Assembly (NCBI GenBank): GCA_003116995.1
Contig: BDSL01000125.1
Location: 186,001-250,000 of the forward strand
Origin: Yamagishiella unicocca
Lineage: Eukaryota > Chlorophyta > Chlorophyceae > Chlamydomonadales > Volvocaceae
Length of the DNA stretch: 64,000 bases
Reading direction: 5' to 3'
Shown here: piece by piece, positions 51,471 to 62,482 of the stretch
How positions within the stretch are numbered: position 1 is the first letter of the stretch
Layout: the number at the start of each line of letters is the position of its first letter
Notes under the pieces: generated by a model
Database searches by the model: none
The model's input: the letters and a program-made list of their open reading frames with translations, nothing else
Told to the model about the DNA's origin: nothing
Program-made: the position numbers and the translations under genes

Positions 51471-54400
51471 GCGTTGTCAGACTCCCCTATCAGCGACCGA
51501 CCACCAACACTCCTAGCAGACCCGCAACCGGAAAACCAGGGGACGACAAGTAAGGGGAAACATCTGACACCACACAGCAGGGGCCGATTACGACCCCACA
51601 CTCCTATCGCCCGCCCCCTCGCACGCGGCGACCAGGAACACCCCACGAGGCTCCACAGCGGCCCAAGCCACACTTCCGGGGAAGCCCCACCGCTGCAAAG
51701 CCCCGAAGGAGGGCCCCAAACCCCACCACCACCCAACTGTGGATGGCACGATCCTGGAGATCCAAGCCAGGGACGACAAGAGCGCCACCAGCCCCCGACC
51801 TCTTAAGGGCCGCAGCCATAAACCGACACCCAATCCCCACGGCAGCGCCTTGTGTCCCCCGCAGCAGTCTTCAGCTGTCGCCGAAACACCAGGCGTAACA
51901 GTTCCCCCCACAATAAGGGGAGGAGGACATACGGCGCGGTTGTTCCCTGTGGTGTCCACGCACACCTTCAATACAAACCAAAAACACTGAGCGAGGCGCA
52001 GGCCGTAGGTGGACACTGCGTCTCCGGCTATGAACAGCTCATGTACATCTTGGGCACCGTATGCTTGATAACAAGATGCTTCAGGGTAAACAGGTGATGC
52101 TCCATGGTTAGCCGATGCTGGCAGCCTGCCTGATCAGCAGTTCAAATCCCGCTGGCCTTACAAACACTGTCAGTAATACGCCGCGCGGCCACCACGGTAA
52201 CGTACAATTTGCTGAGAGGGTCCCCCACCGCGATGCCAGGTCCTCTGCTACAGCGAATCAACGCGATCACCGGCGCTCCCGGCAGTCGCTCCTGGAGGCC
52301 GTTGATGGCCGCTTTTTGGAGTGCTTACAGTCTGCAGCGGGCGGGCGGGCAGTCCGGGGGGTGAGCGAGGTGGGGGCACCGGGCAGTAGGCGACGTGGCG
52401 AGGGGCGTGAGGAGGGTCCGGCGGAAGGCCATCGGGAGGGGTGAAGGTGGACTGGGTCTCCGGTATCAGATGCAGATTTCTTCGTGAAAACAGATGCAGG
52501 CAGGCCGACCCAATCCGCCACCACACCCATTCAGCCACGAAGCCCATTTTGCCGGCCAACCCATCCAGCTACGCAAGCACCCATAGGAAGACACGACGCA
52601 ATGACCAACTTACCTAGCGTTACGATGGCGCCCTGGTCCACCAGGTAAGACACCACCGCCAGCTCCAGCCCGGGCGCAGAGGGCCCCCGAGGGAGGGCAA
52701 GATCCTGGTCCCGTCCTGCGAGGCAGGCAGGGCGGCAGAAGCCAAGCGGAGTGAGGGGCGGAGGAGGGGGCTGAGAGGAAACCCGTTGGTCGGCACTTGG
52801 GGGCAAGCCGGGGGAGACAGGATTTTGGAACAGAGGGGAGAGCTGTAGGGATAGCTGGGTGGATGTCGCAGCAACATGGAGGTCGGTGGGACGGAACGTG
52901 GAAGGAACGCATTCGTCTAGATGTGGATATCCCATACCGCCCATCTGAGCCCCAATGCAGCTGGACATGGCGATCAGCGGGTGTCACGGCGCCCACCGAG
53001 ACTGAACCTGCCGCCCCCAGTATCCAGTACGCAACCCCCCTCAGGCAGCACAACAACTAACCTTCAACGGCAACGACCGGGCGTTGTGGAAGGGCGCCGG
53101 CGCTGCGGCTGGGAGCCGGGGCTTCAGTGCGGTCCTCGTTTTTGCGCCAGGAGGGAGGGGACCCACAACAGCGCAACAGCATGGACCGCAGGGCTGGGGG
53201 CACGCTCCTCCACACCATCTGGTTCGAGCCGCTCTCCATGTGAATTCCGTCCGAGAGCATTGCTGCCAGGTTTTTACTTATGCAGGATGGGCCGCTTGCG
53301 GTCGCTGACTTCGAATCCGGCTTCAATGGGCCCCAAGACGCCCCACTCGTCCCTACGGTCGCAGTAGGCGGTATGGCTAAGCGGCGGCACCCGCCCGGCC
53401 GCCCACCCTCGATCCAGGTACAAAGGGCTCCGGCAGCGGCCGCCAGCCGTCGCCGTCCTCAAAATGCATGGCCCATAACCGAAACATGCAACGATGGATG
53501 ACCTTGCGGATCACACTACATAGGGATGGTGCGGCCTGAACCCACCACCACGACCACCACCACTCGATGGTTGCCGCGCTAGCTTCGACGCAGGCGGCGG
53601 GTCCCGTAGAGGCAGCTGTGGTTTCGAAGTGGCCTACGTGTAGGTGCAGGGAGGCAGTGGGGACGGCGGCGCTCCTGCAGGAAGGCCTGGCTGATTGGAC
53701 CAGCGGCGGCAGCGAGCAGCTGCTTCCTGTCGCCTGCGTCCGGCGCACGATGGGAGGCGAAGGTGAGGCGAGTTGAGGTCAGGGTGAGGTGGGCCGCTGT
53801 CCTTTGTAGTGTTGTTCTGTGGGTAGCTGTGCGGTGCCACCAACACACCACACGGCCAGATTTGTCCCGGAACCCCCGGAAGCCAGGCCTGCGCCCTCCG
53901 GACCCGAGCTGACCCCCACAAGCTTTAGGGGAACCTTGCCACACTCACGAAACTTCTAGGTCCCGTCCGTTTTGCCAAACGCCGCACACCACGAGCTGAG
54001 CCCCACATCAAGAGATGCCGCACCGCCATCGCCGCGTTGTGGGTGCTCCTCGAGCAGCCAGTAGCAAGCTGCACTTGTATGCGGGTTCCTCCCAATGTCC
54101 CACAGCACGCACCGTCAGCACAGCGCCAGCGGCCCTAACCCCTGCTGCCCGCTCCTCACCCTTCCAGCCCTGCACTCACCGACCTTCCAGCTCCCGGAGG
54201 CCGCTCCTGCTCGCCGCCCTCACCCAGCACCAGCACCAGCGCACCCTGGCAGGCCCAGCGAGCGCGGCGTCGGCCTCCTCAGCACTGCTGCATTGGTGGT
54301 GCTGCTGCAGCTCATCCAGCGCAGCAATCGTCCCGTTCCCCGCCTTCTACTCCTTCTGGGTCCCGCACATCCTGATCCGCCCGTGCTGCCGCCACCACCG

Positions 54401-54761
54401 CTGCCAGCGACTTCGCCCGGGTCCTGGAGCCGGGTCCTGATGCAGGCTTGAGTGCCGGCTCCAGGGAGGGCGATCCCGGCCCGGGCAGGCCCGTGTAGAA
54501 GTGGCCGGCACCGCCTCGCGCAGCGCACCTTGGCCCTGCTCCTTGTCGTACCTGCAGCGGCGGCAGGAGTGGGGCATCGGCGCAAAGAAGGGCAGCTCAA
54601 GTAGAGCGGCCGGCAGCAGAACCCGAAAGGCTTCGCAGGAGAAGGCGGCCACGCAGGGTGGTCTGGACGGCTGGGAGGAGCCTTCGCCAGGTGGAGCACG
54701 GGTCTAACAACTGGCACGTGCAAGCAAGCAGCCCCGCCCCCCACCCCACCCGCTGTAGCCC

Positions 54762-55532
54762 TCACTCACGTGTGGCCAGCCAGGCCGCCGCGTCCGCCGT
54801 GGCGTCCGCGATGTCCCTGGTCAGCGGCTCCGTGGTGTCGCCGATGCCCAGGGAGGTGGTATGGCGGGTGGGCGTGGGGTCGCGGGAGCGACTGCTGTGA
54901 CACCAGACCCGTGGGAACAACGCAATGCGCCTCGTCCAGCCCCACCACGTCCGACCGATAAGGCCCGTCAGGCGACAGCAAGAGGCTACCGGCGGCGGCG
55001 GCCCTCCGCCCGGGCCCGCAATATGGTAAGAGCAGACACCGGGAATGAGAGGGGAGGCGCTTGGCGGGGAATATGGTATGGCGGACGGCTCAGCACCGAA
55101 CTGTGTCGGGACGTGTACGACCGTGTAGAGAAGCGGTGCGTGTCGTACCTTGGCGTCGAGGTGCTTCTCCTGGTGGGCCTTGCGGCGGCGAGCGATCTGC
55201 GGACCAGCGGGAACACGTACGGCAATTGCGGCAGTTGGAGCAGCTCGGGAGAGGTAGGGGAAGCTGGGGACTGCAGGGGTAGGGAAGGAGCGGGATCCGG
55301 GGAGCAAAGGGTGCAGGGCACGGAGAGACGCAGCGCGCTGGCACCGTGCAGCGATGCAGCGCGTTCGGTTGGCGGAATCGGGGCGTTGCGGTCGTGCGAT
55401 GTTCGTGTGTTTGGTGCACCGCGCCCCGTGGAGTCCCCGGAGGGCCCCGCAACCCTTCAGTCCAGCCGCAACAATGCCCGGGCGGTTTTCTTCGCAGTCG
55501 ACTGCGAATGCGGGGCCAGCGGGTTCATTCAC
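54762..55532 (-). CDS. unrecognised duplicated gene, arm B middle segment
   Basis: A 256-codon open frame (MNEPAGPAFAVDCEENRPGI start) that covers the segment conserved with arm A at 26518-27239, including RVPAGPQIARRRKAHQEKHL and TSLGIGDTTEPLTRDIADAT. In arm A the frame is interrupted. Parts probably include introns read through, since the conserved pieces fall in different frames with possible GT donors after KHLDA and after GLATR. Function unknown. Confidence 0.3.
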   Translation of the reverse strand: MNEPAGPAFAVDCEENRPGIVAAGLKGCGALRGLHGARCTKHTNIARPQRPDSANRTRCIAARCQRAASLRALHPLLPGSRSFPTPAVPSFPYLSRAAPTAAIAVRVPAGPQIARRRKAHQEKHLDAKVRHAPLLYTVVHVPTQFGAEPSAIPYSPPSASPLIPGVCSYHIAGPGGGPPPPVASCCRLTGLIGRTWWGWTRRIALFPRVWCHSSRSRDPTPTRHTTSLGIGDTTEPLTRDIADATADAAAWLATRE

Positions 55533-56016
55533 ACAGGTTCATTCGCACCTCGGGAAACAGGCAGCTCGCGTGCAGCTTGCTGAAGTCCCAGCTTGGGCTT
55601 ACGTGCGAGACGCCTGGGGAAAGGGAGAGACAGCACGTCCTTTGCAGCGCGGAGTGAGTGGGCGGTGGCCACCGTGATAGGAGCCCTCCCTCCACCCATA
55701 CGCCCCGCCCCAAGTCCCGCCCGAAACTCGCAGCAACCTGGCTCCCCCGCCCGCGTCGCAAAACATGACGCGGCTGCAGCTTCCGTGCCGCTGTCCAAGC
55801 AGACGGCGGGCAGGTGCAGGAGCCCCCCACCGTAGTAGGGAGGGAGCAAGTGCTCTTCCCGGCAGCGGCCCACGTCCTCCTACGAGTGCCTCCTAGGCCC
55901 CCTTTTCCCTTAGCCGGTCATCCCATGCTAAGCGTGTCCCTGCTTCCTCACATCAGCCCCCACCCTTCCCTCTTTGCGTGCCGGACCACGGATTTCTCCT
56001 CAATACCCCCCTCATA

Positions 56017-56337
56017 CTATAGCATTCCGCTCGTGGAAGCACCGTTTGACCGAACGCAGACGTCAGCAACCACGAGTGGGGCCTTGATTACCTTTGGGAC
56101 CAGCAGAACCTCATCGTTGGCGTTGGTTGGCATCAACATCGCGCTGAGAGCCAGGTTCTTGCGCAGCAACTCAATTTGCTGGTATCCGGTTGCCGTTCGC
56201 GCCATCCTACCGTCCATCGGCAGCAGTACCGCAACCTGTTGCTGTAGCCTTAGCATACCATTAATGGTGCTGTCCTTCGCAATCTTGCTCAAAGATGCAG
56301 GCAGCGACATGTAACAGCTGAATATGCAATAAGTTGT
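56017..56337 (-). CDS. unrecognised duplicated gene, arm B exon, frame intact
   Basis: SCYMSLPASLSKIAKDSTIN, LRLQQQVAVLLPMDGRMART, IELLRKNLALS, MPTNANDEVLLVPKVIKAPL and VVADVCVRSNGAST run in one frame to a stop at 56017-56019. The arm A copy (26050-26445) has a 1-bp deletion in the middle, and the third copy (62483-63480) has further frame changes. Three genomic copies with conserved segments indicate a real protein family, possibly specific to this lineage or carried by a mobile element. No start codon was assigned and no known domain was recognised. Confidence 0.4.
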   Translation of the reverse strand, partial: TTYCIFSCYMSLPASLSKIAKDSTINGMLRLQQQVAVLLPMDGRMARTATGYQQIELLRKNLALSAMLMPTNANDEVLLVPKVIKAPLVVADVCVRSNGASTSGML

Positions 56338-57205
56338 GTGTTCCTGCGCTGCCTTCTGCTTCTTCCACAAGCCGAGATAGGGCAGGCGGGCGTCACATTT
56401 TATGATTCGTTTGGTTGTGATACTCGAGCTTTAGTCTTAACTACGGCTATCTCCTATCTGCAGTACGGTTAACCTTCCGGGTTCCGGCATTTTAATTGGC
56501 ACCGTCATGCAGTTCCTCTTCGCAGACCTTTGAAATATGAAAACTCTACCAACTCCGAACCGGTACTCGCATAACGCATTCTGCTGCTGGCGTTGTCCAC
56601 GAAGTCCATGGCCCTAACGAACATACCAACATGGTATCATGATGTCTTTCGTGGTTGATACCGCTTCAAGACAGTTGGAGCAGGCAGGACAGCTTTGGGG
56701 GCCACAGGCAGCACTCGCGGGACAGCAGGCGGTGTGCGAATGGCTCCTGGACAGCGGCTGCTCGCTCCTTTGCCGGCAGTGCGACCTACCTTGCTTTTCC
56801 ACTACGACCAGGAAGAATCATGCAGGTGCCTCTGCTGTCAGAGCAGCTTGCTTCTACGGCTGCTCCCGCACTCCTCGTTCCGCCCCACCCCGCTGTCTAC
56901 CTGCTTCAGCACCTCCGCTAGTCCATCCTTCTTGTAGTAGTCGGCGCTGGCGACTGCCGCTGCCATGATACGCTTGGGCGCGCTCTGTGGGCCTCATGCG
57001 GCCAGTGGTGGCGTGGCACCTGACGCTGCCGGAACACGCAGGGGCCAGCGGCGGTGACGGGCGCTCATGGTAGGGAAGGGCGGGGGAGTCGTATGCGTGC
57101 CGTGTTCGTTATCGCCGTTTAGTAGGGCGTGTGGGGTATTGCGGGCCGCGCTACTACTGGTGGAGCAGTGGTGCTGGAGGGGAACGCAGCCAGGGTAGGT
57201 GGGCA

Positions 57206-58848
57206 CGGGGGAGGAAAAGGGGGGTAACGGGTTTAGGTGGGGAGTGGACAAACCGAGCGGGGGGGGGAGAGGGACCAAAACCGCCGTGCCCCGAACTTAT
57301 TCGTTCTTGCTCTGTCTACGTTTACAGGAGGGCTCGCTGCTGGATTGGGCTGCCAAGCGAGCCGAATGGGACCTGCTGAGTCGAACTCCGAGCTTTTAAT
57401 AGTCCATACTTCGGAGGTCTCGCACGCGCCTCGAGGACATGTAGGTGGGGCTGGGGAGGGAAATCTGGCAAGCATTTGGAGCTGTCGTGAGCACAGGGAA
57501 TGTCGGCACGCTCAACAAACGACGAAATGCGTCAAGCAATTCTTCGGACACGTCCTCGGACATGTGTACTCGCACTCGATGGTCGGGAGAAAACTGACCT
57601 TGGACAGCACCGCCAGGATAGGAAAGGTGTTATTTTCGTAGACAGGCGAGAACGATACGGGATTGCTGCTGCAGCACCTCCCCGCGGACTTGTGGCGGGA
57701 GCTCTCCGCCCGCGAGACCACGCGCCGCTCGCAGCAGAGCGTGGCGGCGAAGACCATGTGTGGGTATCGGTGACATATGGCCGCGATAACAAACAATGAA
57801 CGTGCCCGTAAAGGAAAATGGCTAGCACCGTCTGAGGTGCCGTACTGAGTAGAGTATTCAATTACACACGTGCAGGTGCGCCCCTGCAGCTTACGGTTGC
57901 TGACTCCCCCTCTCTGTCCACCATCCGGTCGTCAGGTCCAACGGTGCCGTCGTCTTCGCGTCGACGGTGATGCGGCAATCGCCTCAGAGGCCGCCTGCCC
58001 CAACGGCGGCCACGGTGCAGGTGGCGGCGCTGCTGCCGCGACTGACCGGCCCTGGCGTGCTGGCGCGGGCGGCGCCACACTTGCTGCCCCAGCGCCCCTT
58101 TGCTGGCAAGAGCCGCTGCACCTGAGTAAGCTGCTGGGGGTGTGTCACGATAACCAGCGAGGCACACGGAACCTCCGGGTAATTAGTTTGGTGGTCCCAC
58201 CTGCGCTGTTGAGGCGTGGGGTTGGGTGGGGGCAGGATGCGGATACCGGCTTGCTAACTACGTGTGAAGATAAGAGGGACGCATCATAGCAGGGCGTCTC
58301 CGGCCACACGGAGGCATCATGGTGGGGCCATCACAAGGACCTCCTCACTCGCCGCAGCGCCTGAATGTTGCTAGCACATAACCCCAGCCGGCTACTTACA
58401 CGTAATCCAGGCCTGATGCCAGCACATAACCCAGGCGGCGCGGTACAGGCACACGTGTTTCGCTCTCAGCGGGCCCCCCACGCGTGCCACCAAGCAACGT
58501 CCATCAGCGTTAGCTCCGAATTTCGCGCAACTCTGCCCTCCTGGTTCGTGTGACGTGTTCCGATAATGCACCGCTGCCGCCCGCGCAGGCCGGCACCGAG
58601 TCCGCTGCACATACGACCCGACGGCTCGCCGCTCCCGTCGCCTCCCTCTTTCGAGCTGGTGCTGGGACACCATCGTACGGCTGGCGGTTTCGGAGAGCCT
58701 GGTGGCGCTGTTCACGTCCTTTCGGCGCATAGGTCGCTGCGAGCCCCGCGTTCGGGTCGTCAGCGCCGCCAGGCGACAGCTGCCTTTGGTTTCGGAGCCG
58801 CCACGCCAGGTAGTCCCGGCGCCTTCGCTTGTACCGGTGTAATGCGTA
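57206..58848. other. no gene resolved
   Basis: Several protein-like short frames occur on the plus strand (EGSLLDWAAKRAEWDLLSRT ending at 57399; LLLQHLPADLWRELSARETT near 57670) with possible CAG acceptors, but I could not join them in phase. They may be remnants of a gene on the plus strand. A GCCAGCACATAACCC(A/C)G(C/G)C block is repeated at 58371-58437. Confidence 0.35.
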
Positions 58849-59183
58849 ATGCAGCGTGAGTACCGGCAGCTCAACGCGATTCCTCAGCACCGCGGCCGTA
58901 TTTGGTGCTGCGCGAAATGGTTCGAACTACGTACGCTGCAGCAGCACCAGCATGTAATGGCGGCGGCGGCATCCCTCCTCGGACAGCTCCCCGCTGCTAG
59001 CTTACCTGAACCTGCAGCGAGCCACGCCGGGCTACTGGCAAGCAAGCCTGGAGCTAGCGGAGGCGCTGGGGCTATCGGGGGAAAGGCTGGCGGCGGCCAC
59101 CGCCGCAGCGACCGCCCAACCCGTGGGTCTGTCCGACAACGCATGGGCCACTGTGGTGGTGGTGGCGGTGCTCCACGGCTCCA

Positions 59184-59754
59184 GTGCGGCGCAGCGGGAG
59201 GTGTGGGCGGAAGGCTCTGGCGCGGCGGGCTGTTGCAGCAGACGTCCAGAAGGCCTATGACACGGTGGACCGCGTCTTCCTCCTGGAATGCCTGGATGCC
59301 ATGGGTGTGGGCCCTGGCTGCCTTGCCTGGGTGCAACGCCTGCTGCGGGGCACCCGCTCTGCCGCACTCGTCAACGGCCACCTGTCAGGCTGGGTTCCCA
59401 TCACTGCCGGTGTTCGACAGGGGTGCCCGGCTGCGCCCCTCCTCTACCTCGCTCCCGGCCAGGCCCTCCTCTCCTGGCTGCAGCATGAAGCCATCGGCAT
59501 CTCCCTCGCCGACCTCCGCCTCACCGCCTCCCAGTACGCGGATGACTGCACCCCCCCTCCTCCGGGATGCCGCGGACGTCCCCCGCTTCCTGGCTACCAT
59601 GGACACCTTCCACGCTGCGTCGGGACAGCAGCTCAACCTCCGCAAAGCGAAGCTCCTGCCCCTACCCGGTGGCCCCCGTGCCATCCCTGCCGCCGCCCCG
59701 GCCCCCGCCTGCCCCTCGGCCGCCAGTGCCCCTCCCCTTCCCCCCGCCCCCTGA
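59184..59754 (+). pseudogene. L1-type LINE reverse transcriptase fragment, frameshifted after YADD
   Basis: The frame reads AVAADVQKAYDTVDRVFLLE, CLDAMGVGPGCLAWVQRLLR, GTRSAALVNGHLSGWVPITA, GVRQGCPAAPLLYLAPGQAL, and SLADLRLTASQYADD. These are reverse-transcriptase motifs A (D in KAYDTVD), B (GVRQGCPAAP) and C (YADD), which place the Mg-binding aspartates. Directly after YADD the frame shifts; the next frame gives LLRDAADVPRFLATMDTFHA, ASGQQLNLRKAKLLPLPGGP, the usual continuation in algal L1 elements, and then runs into a low-complexity end and a stop at 59752-59754. No endonuclease is nearby. Confidence 0.75.
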
Positions 59755-59965
59755 TGCCGCGTACGTGGCTTCATACGTTTACGTCTTCTCTACTACGGTA
59801 ACATTCATCCTTTCTTGTATCCTTGCTTCCTGCCTCTTACAAAGACCCGACCTTCATTCCTTAATTTCACCCGGCCGGTTCCTACTCCACACGCCTCCAA
59901 CTTTCCAGACCACCAATCGCATATTAGGATTTCCCGGGCAGCGGCTTCACTAAACCCACGGATGT

Positions 59966-60202
59966 TTTAAGCATTCAGCATGTACTCAGGCTAACATATC
60001 GCCCTTAATTAGATTACTGGAGTGCCGCATGCGCACTGGACGGTTAGACTACCGGTAATTACCCGGTGAACGACAGAGTCATGAAGCTCCTCGTCGCAGA
60101 CTATTCAAGTCGTCAAACCTCACAACTATTCAAGGCATAGATTCCCACGACGGATCAACATCTGCTTCGTAATGTGACAGCCGGGCAGCCGCACAGGCAG
60201 TG
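59966..60202 (+). repeat. 237-bp direct repeat, copy 1
   Basis: Identical to 63661-63897 apart from one C/T change that I could see (CGCATGCGCACTGG against CGCATGTGCACTGG). Distance between copies is 3695 bp. No TG...CA ends and no coding content. A recent duplication, or long terminal repeats of an element spanning 59966-63897. Confidence 0.95.
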
Positions 60203-61240
60203 GTGCGCATGTTGGCGGTGTTGCGGCTGCTGGCCTCTCGCCCCTCCCTGGCCCCCCTACCTACACCCTCCCGCATGCACCTGCACGACACCTGCACGCC
60301 TCTCTCCTGCATCACCATCCACAGCATTGTGGCAACCGTGCCCGCCCCCCACCCATCCCTGCTTGCCCGTTCCCCACCCGCTGGTTGCCACACTGCAGTG
60401 GCGCCAAGCCGGTTTCAGCAGTGTCGTGGGGATCCGTCTCCCACGGACCGCACACTGCTGCGCCACACCACCACCACCTCTGCCTCCTCGTCCCCGCACT
60501 CTATTGCCCACACTCCCATACTCTAGCCCTACTAGAGACACATCCTTTCCGCCCCGTTCACGCATCCGCCCGCCCGCACGCCCCGCCGTACTCCTTTCCG
60601 CCGTACACGGCTGCCCTTATATAGCCGGATGCATGTCCAATTCCCTCTCTTTCACCGCGCCGCCCCGGACTCTTCGTTGTTTTGACCCCTGTATTTCCGC
60701 TTCACTTTATCCCGTCTATACTAACCCCGCTTGCCGCTGTTCCTCCCGCATGCCGCGCGATGCCGGACGTCGCTGCCTGTTATCTGCTCTGGCCAGGTGG
60801 GTCTACCGGTCGTATTAGACGTTTTACCTTGTCTGTCTTGTCCGTTCTGGTTTGCCGCTTGGCGCGTGCGTGTGCGACCCTTGCTGTTACCGCGGTTTCC
60901 CAACGGGCACGGCGGCGCGGCTCAAGACGCGGGACGCTTCAAGCCCCGCTCTGCTGGCGTTCTACACCCATCTGGTAATCGTTTCCGCCCCTGGCGCCAG
61001 GCTGCCCCGCAACGCCCGCCGTTTCCTTCGTCGTCCGCACTTCGCGTCGCTGCCATTCTGCCAAATACGTTCTCGTTTTCCTTTCTACAGCCCCAAGACA
61101 CTGGCTCCACAGGTTTGCCGGTCGTCCATCCCATTGCTCCAGCATGCGCCCGCATCCTCGCTGCCCGACGACCATGCGCCCACTATCTTGTCGTTTATTT
61201 TTGTCACCGGTCTCACACCACCCCCTCCCGCCGCCTCACC
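60203..61240. other. no gene resolved; contains repeat family R3, copy 3
   Basis: The dispersed R3 repeat is at 61090-61225 (CCACAGGTTTGCCGG, TGCTCCAGCATGCGCCC, CCCGACGACCATGCGCCCAC). The rest is C/T-rich DNA with no supported exon. Confidence 0.5.
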
Positions 61241-61381
61241 CTAGCGCAGGCTGTCCTCCCCAGTCATGTCGAGTAGCGTCTCCGCCACCAGCCTCTTCTC
61301 CGTCACGGTGTTGGTGTGGCCCAGGAAGCCGCCCACGTCAGCGGCTGCTCTGCCGTACACTCCATCTTGGGCGTGGGGTTG
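61241..61381 (-). CDS. possible terminal exon of an unknown minus-strand gene
   Basis: Minus strand, 47 codons from a possible ATGAG acceptor at 61382 to TAG at 61241-61243: QPHAQDGVYGRAAADVGGFL, GHTNTVTEKRLVAETLLDMT, GEDSLR. The composition is protein-like, but the family is unknown and upstream exons (perhaps around 61440-61540, VKRFVRREESDDGQLFLEVV) could not be joined with confidence. Confidence 0.25.
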   Translation of the reverse strand, partial: QPHAQDGVYGRAAADVGGFLGHTNTVTEKRLVAETLLDMTGEDSLR

Positions 61382-61543
61382 CTCATTGGGAAGGTGATGG
61401 GGCGCTGCTGAGGGTCACCCGCTTGCCATCCCCCCACCAACCCACCCGCTCCACCACCTCCAAAAACAGCTGCCCGTCGTCCGACTCCTCCCTGCGGACG
61501 AAGCGCTTGACGCGCGGACGGGTCGGGACGGCGGCAGTGGCGG

Positions 61544-62482
61544 TTACTCAATCCGTGTGTAAACAGCAGCAAGGCTGGCTGCCGTCTCTGTATCTTCGAC
61601 TAGTAGGAATGGGACTGCCCTTTCGTCCCTGGGCTGCTCAGTGTCCTCACAAACCTTAGGTACCGATGAATGTTCAAGAGGAAGTGGCGTTAAAAAACGC
61701 CGTCATCCTGTTGTGGAATCGGAATCCCCTATACTACCTTACTTCCACCTGGCGTTTGCCCAGTCGAATCCTTGCAACTCAGGGACACCGTCGTAACGCA
61801 CAGTGTATCGACAACGATGCTGCCCGTGGACCTGCCAGCTGCACGGTGGCTCTATGTAAGGACCGACTCACGCGACAGCTGCAGGGTGTCCCACGTGCTG
61901 TTTCGGACCACATAGCCCGTACCGTATTCGAACGCGCCTTGCAAAGCTGTCAAAACCGTTTGATGAGATACGCCACGCGCTAGCGAGCCATGCCTCACCT
62001 CCATCGCACCTCATAGCTCCAGTAGCTGTGACTCAGCGATCCAGTCGCTGCTCGCCGTCCCCAGCGGCCCTGCAACCTGTGGAATGTGCAAGGCCCATGG
62101 CAGCACTTTACCGGGACCGGCTCGCACACACTGCCTCCCAACGCGCCGCGGCCCCCTGTTTCTTCCCACCAGGACTACAGCATAGCGCAGCTACTCAAAG
62201 CGAGTGACCTTGCGGATCGCACCATGGGTGGCGTACGCATCCGCCAAGAGACGGACCTGTGAGGAGGTTGCGGCGGTTGGGTTGTTACTTTGTGGTGATA
62301 TGGATTTGGAGAGGGTGGGCGAAATGGCGATGAGGCGGAGGACATAGGCAGGGTGTGGACACAAGACCACCCGGGGCTCCCCCCCCTGCAAGGCGGACGG
62401 CTCCTCAGCACCAACTATTCCTCCATCCGCACCATGACCACCTTCCTAGACCTGTTCTCCGATACCACCACCACCTACGGCA
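61544..62482. other. no gene seen
   Basis: No conserved coding pattern. A minus-strand frame at 62175-62414 and plus frames at 61666-61983 have no recognised domain or repeats. Confidence 0.4.

Larger units (their letters stand above)
51471..57205 (-). repeat. arm B of the large inverted duplication
   Basis: Reverse-complement homologue of 25229-30012 with all landmarks in the same order. Arm B has extra material relative to arm A, mainly around 53500-54450 and 55540-55990. The LINE-like tail occupies 51471-52020. The arms face each other across 21.5 kb that contain the transposon cluster and the receptor kinase. Confidence 0.85.

Noticed and set aside
58849..59754. 301-codon ATG frame over the LINE
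   Set aside because: Its first two thirds is the wrong frame across the reverse transcriptase. Only the end after the frameshift is LINE sequence.
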